From: Prochilodus magdalenae
Lineage: Eukaryota; Chordata; Actinopteri; Characiformes; Prochilodontidae
Length of the DNA: 64,000 nucleotides
Direction of reading: 5' to 3'
Assembly: GCA_024036415.1 (NCBI GenBank)
Contig: JAMWET010001367.1
Location: 618,001-682,000 of the forward strand
The notes under the pieces were generated by a model that saw only the letters and a program-made list of their open reading frames with translations, was not told the origin of the DNA and did no database searches. Position 1 is the first letter of the stretch; the number at the start of each line of letters is the position of its first letter. This document shows, one piece after another, positions 59,690-64,000 of this stretch. A program made the translations under genes and the position numbers.

Positions 59690-60080
59690 TATGTGTTTTT
59701 AAAAGCCCTTTGCTCTTTCCCGGCGTGACAGAATTTGCTTATTCGCAGTGATCCCAGATCAGCTTCACAGTTTCTCCAATAGTGGTTAGGGCTGGGGTCT
59801 GGGTAAGGTGGAGCTGACCCTGGATCCGCACAAAAGAGGCCATTCCGCCCTGCGCCGTCCCTTCTATTCACATTGAGAGAGACCAAAGAGTGTTTATTCA
59901 AAGTCTCTTTTAACTGGCGGACCCCCTGGCGCCCAGCTTTTTCATGGGAGGAATTTCAAATTGTAATCTGGGGGCAACCAAGCACACATATTTGTTCATG
60001 GCCCAACCTCTGCGGACCACATAATTATGTGATGGCAGATGGAAGCCTAGATGAAATGGTCGTAGATGCCAGTGGATTGT
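59690..60080. promoter_or_regulatory. candidate regulatory element with 14-bp TAATTA palindrome
   Basis: CACATAATTATGTG at 60018-60031 is a perfect 14-bp palindrome with a TAATTA core, the form bound by homeodomain dimers. The surrounding 400 bp is unique-looking and of even composition. Open frames on both strands here carry no recognisable motif. Confidence 0.4.
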
Positions 60081-61019
60081 ACACACTTGACAGGAGTAAT
60101 GGAATGTTGTAGGAATATGCATGGACTCACAATCAGTTAAAGGGGAATGTCACCATTTCTTCACAATGTCTGCATTACTCAGTCATTAAGAAGATCACAA
60201 ATTCAGAATTGTTCAGAGTGATGGTAAAAGGAACTGGAAATCTGAAGCCTCTAAAAACCACACATAGGAACACATTCATATGACATAAGCCAGATTGCCT
60301 GAGACATTGGATGTTTTTGGCAAGGTTTTGGTGAAAAACATGGTTTTCAATAATTCCCAACAAATTTTAAATAGTTCCCCAAAAGAGAACTTCATCACTA
60401 CATATTAAAAGTCATGTTTAAAGTTATATACAAACATACATACATAAAATGCCTATGATTGTACTGTAGACATGTGGACCCTTGGTTCCTATCACCACCA
60501 CTCTAAAATAATCTTGGAAAGCTTCTCTGCAAACTACCATCCAACATCAATACACTTTGGATGACTCTGTTTGCTGCTTAATGACTGAATAATCTTTTGG
60601 AAAATCTGGGAAATTTCCCCTATAAGGTTAGGACTGGGGGATGTTCCTAGTGGTCCTAACTGTACCTAGGTCTGCCTTTGCAAGATAAAGCCCATAACTG
60701 AGGCCAGTTAACAGTCTGATATCTTTATAAAGTACAACTAACCAGAACATGGTCAAATTAACCACAGGGTATTTTTAGGTTGGAACTTTGTCTCTTAAAC
60801 CTCTAAAACCGGAGAGTCATTCTTTAGTTAATCATCTTAGGAGTTTCATGCAGTATCCACTCAGTAACTAGAATGAAAGCAATGCAGAAAGTTATGCAGC
60901 TGTGGGTAATGTGGGTCCACACATACAAAATGTTCAAACTGGAGAAAAACAATGTCCAGAAATGTTGTATGTCGTTGTCTGAAAGAAATGATGATGAAAT
61001 GAAAGTAATATGTGAGTAA
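60081..61019. other. intergenic, no gene seen
   Basis: AT-rich without recognisable features. Confidence 0.45.
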
Positions 61020-61390
61020 GAAGCCTGGCGTCTGTCTTGTCCGTGTGACGAGGCATCGCCATCAAATTGAGCTCAGTTTTAGGTCACAAGACCCCTCACT
61101 GTACCATACTGCCACAACCACTTAGTGTGTCTAGCCTCAAACGATTCGTGACAGCGTGATTGACCCTTGATGGTCCCCGTTTAACAATCAAGCCTCAAGT
61201 CTCATGTGGATCATTCATATCGCCTGACTTGAAAAAAAGGTCATTTGATGTTGTGGGGAGGACAAAGTGGAACCAGATAAGATTTATCTTTGTCACAAGT
61301 TTTCATGAGCGCTCTTGGAATTCATTAAACTGTGAAGGGTTAACCTTCATAGCCATAAAATGCAGTTTACGCCTGTTGTGACGGAGGTCC
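61020..61390. promoter_or_regulatory. candidate regulatory element with paired GATA sites
   Basis: AGATAAGATTTATCT at 61275-61289 is a perfect inverted pair of GATA-type sites with a 3-bp spacer. It is followed at once by a CTTTGT word. GTGATTGACCCTTGATGG (61157) precedes it in unique-looking sequence. Confidence 0.35.
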
Positions 61391-61564
61391 CTCAGTTAAA
61401 ATGTTTGCTTTTTCTTCAGTAACGTTTATGAAATGTATTTCAATGGGATTGCGTATGATGTGCACAACCAGAAGCAAACTACATTTCTGTCATCTTCTTT
61501 ATAAAAATGCTTTTATTGAAATGAGATATGGTTAATATGGGTTTGTAAACAATTTTCTGGATCT

Positions 61565-62000
61565 TTAGTAAAGAAAATGGTCCTATATAGGATTATCTAT
61601 GAACACTCATATAACCCTTTGCATGACTAAAGGTTTCTTGCATCAGGAAAGGGTTCTTCATTGCTGTAGATGGCACTTTGTAGAACCTTATTGGATAAGC
61701 TTTTTAGTGCTATGTAGAATCATTTTCCAAAAGGTTCTGTAAAAAATCATCTACAGTACATTTACCATCAATCTGAGGAAATCTTTCATGATGCATAGAC
61801 ATCTCCAAACCCAGGCAAAGCATTGTTTGAATGTTCATGTTTCTATATAGAACCATGTTCTTTACTAAGGAACCCTTGAAAAGCCATCACTTTTTAAGTG
61901 TACAAGGAACCTTGCTATGTCATGTGAAGGTTCTTTATCTTTGAAAGGTTTTTAAACTGTCTTTAGCGATTAGAAATGGTTCTTCTATTGCACCACTCAA
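61565..62000. repeat. GGTTCTT-type dispersed repeat
   Basis: AAAGGGTTCTTCATTGCTG (61648), AAAAGGTTCTGTAAAAAATC (61729), GAAGGTTCTTTATC (61927) and GAAATGGTTCTTCTATTGCA (61973) recur, typical of the common fish 'GGTTCTT' repeat. No termini were identified. Confidence 0.6.
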
Positions 62001-63862
62001 AGAACTCTTTGTGGTCTATTTAATCTAATAACTGAGTTACATGGATAATGTTTAATTAAGGGATATGAATTAAATAATATCCAAGTCGTTTTCCATTCTC
62101 CCAACGGAATGGCCGCTGGAGATCCCGCAGAATGAGGTTGCAGGACAATTTGGGTCAATTTGTATATAAGGACATGAAATTTAGTAAATTCTTAGCTAAT
62201 TCGACTCAGTGTGGGAGTAAAATCCCTGCGTAGACAGAAAGGGAAAGAAACAAAGCACATTCAGCGAAGTGCTCCAGAGAGCTGCAATTCGTACAATAGC
62301 TTTGTGGCGAGAATTTGCCTGAACAGTTAAAGTGTAATTTAGGGAGCTGTGGAGACCTGTGTGAAAAATAACACATGGCTTGCTTGGCCACTAACAGTCT
62401 ATGGAGGTGTGTGGACATTCCTTCTTGGCTTTCTGTGACCATGGAGTGGCCACAGTGGTCAGCATGCAGACACAAGTGCACACACATATACACATAGGCA
62501 CTCACAAACACATAGAGTCCATGCCCGGCTGGTTTGTGTGAGTAGATATTGTCTGCAGTGTTTATGTTGCCTTTATTACACACATGCACTTTCCATGTGC
62601 ATCATATCCACAATGGTCTGCATGCGTGGGCTGCCTGGCTGCATCCTATCCTCAGGAATTTATAGAAATACCAGGACAGCCTGAAGAAATGGTTGTTACT
62701 GCATGGCCGTGCTTTAGTAGGGATAGCTTCTCGCACGAAAATGCGATCCATCCCTGAAAAGAAAATAATTTATTGCATGGGAGAATGTCTTTCTAGGTTT
62801 TCTGCAAAAATATAACATTGTAATGCTTCGAGATGTTTTCATGAAGCACAGTGGATGGAGATATTTAGTACTGAGAAGATGGATCAAATAAAAAAGAAAC
62901 AGAGCAAAGGGTTATATTATACACATACAGAAATGGACCAGGCATGTCGGTCAGTTTTCTTTAGGTACCAATGATATCAGACCATACGAGCATATTGTGA
63001 TATTGTGACATTATGTAGCACGGTAGCACCAAAGATCATCATACTGCTCACCCTTAGCAGCAACTACAGCAGACACAATGAATCACTGCCCTGTTACCTT
63101 TCTTCCATCGTCTCAAAGGTTGTCCCTATCCAAAATAGCAGGCATGCATATCAATGCCAGTCCTGGTAGGATCCCTCGTCCATTTCACAACATTTTGGCA
63201 GCCACCTCCCTGCTGAGAAAGTGAATGAGGAGAAAGCGATCAAGCCCTGCATGATCTGACTTTCTTTTCCAGACAGAACTTTGTAGACAGTCTCCGGCAT
63301 ACAATGTAGAAACAGCGGTAAGTCCCTGGCACCTCCTAGCAATAAAGCCTAAGGCATATAGTACATGCATGTGTCTGTGTGTATCGGATTCTCTTGGTTC
63401 TTTCCCACAGTAAAGAAGAACTTGTTGTCCTGCTGTCTGAAGTCTAAAACTAAATGATTGATAAACTGATTTGACTTACTTTTTAATCTTGATAAACTAG
63501 TAATTAGTAATTAAGTGATGAATTAAGTCACTAAAATCATCAACAGAATGTAAAGAAATCAAAATTTTGCTGGTACGTTAATAACGTCTATGTTTCATAT
63601 TGCAGAGACCATCTACCGAACTTAGCAGGCTAACAAATAAGCAGTGAGGCCTCAGACCAACATGAGAGGATGAAGAAGTAACGCCCAATGGTGTTTTCAG
63701 ACCTGTCAATCATGTTAAAGGTAATGAGTGTGTGTATTTATAAGTGGACCTTGGGGGGGTAAAACACTTTAATGGGGTTAAAGGTAATACATTTGTTTGC
63801 TTGGTTCAGTGCTTTAAAAAGCTCGTTTATTTATCACTGAATTTTGTTATTAGATGCTATTA
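62001..63862. other. intergenic, no gene seen
   Basis: A unique-looking patch at about 62060-62370 (TTAGCTAATTCGAC at 62193) may be regulatory. Other open frames are short and unrecognised. Confidence 0.4.
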
Positions 63863-64000
63863 AGCGAGTGAGTGAGTAAGCAAGTAAATAAGTAAGCGAG
63901 TGAGTGAGTAAGCGAGTGAGTGAGTGAGTGAGTGAGTGCGAGAGTGAGTGAGTGAGTGAGTGAGCAAGTTAGTGCGAGAGTGAGTGAGTAAGCGAGTGAG
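63863..64000 (+). repeat. (GAGT)n tetranucleotide array, runs off the window
   Basis: GAGT/AAGT/AAGC/GCGA variant units fill the last 138 bp in higher-order blocks (for example a GTAAGCGAGTGAGTGAGT phrase recurs). The array continues past the right edge. Confidence 0.95.

Overview
The window looks like a ray-finned fish (teleost) nuclear chromosome. It is AT-rich, has one vertebrate-type split gene with GT/AG introns, many dinucleotide and tetranucleotide microsatellites, degraded Tc1/mariner elements, an L2-clade LINE scrap, and a tRNA-derived SINE ending in the fish L2 (UnaL2-like) 3' tail. An otophysan such as a characin or catfish is my guess from the repeat style, but nothing in the window proves the order.

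Only one protein-coding gene can be supported. It lies on the + strand from a CpG-rich promoter (about 2.09-2.36 kb) through five exons to a stop at 12176 and a long AT-rich 3' UTR that may reach about 14.15 kb. The four coding exons, all joined in phase 0, give a 188-residue single-pass membrane protein of the calcyon/NSG1/NSG2 family of neuronal endosomal trafficking proteins. The juxtamembrane and cysteine-loop segments look most like calcyon (caly), while the overall length and C-terminal end look more like NSG1/NSG2.

From about 14.2 kb to the right edge (50 kb) I find no convincing host exon on either strand. This gene desert holds: Tc1-type relics (about 16.8, 29, 32.5, 45, 47 and 53.7 kb, plus one in intron 4); an L2 LINE scrap at 27.8 kb; a SINE at 35.8 kb with a target duplication; two inverted-repeat elements (43.5 and 55.4-56.2 kb); two dispersed fish repeat families (A and B) recurring along the window; low-complexity arrays, including a GATA/GACA block at 34.6 kb; and a GAGT array at the right edge.

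Between the repeats are islands of more complex, unique-looking sequence with clustered homeodomain, SOX, GATA and RFX-like motifs (30.1, 44.2, 50.6, 58.3, 58.9, 59.7 and 61.1 kb). I treat these as candidate cis-regulatory elements of a developmental gene outside the window. The calcyon/NSG genes sit near Msx homeobox genes in other vertebrates as I recall the synteny, so an msx gene is the first neighbour to test. I do not see any new multi-gene system. The most distinctive unexplained structures are a 26-bp inverted repeat bracketing the promoter CCAAT cluster, an RFX X-box at the promoter, and an 86-bp near-palindrome at 49.0 kb.
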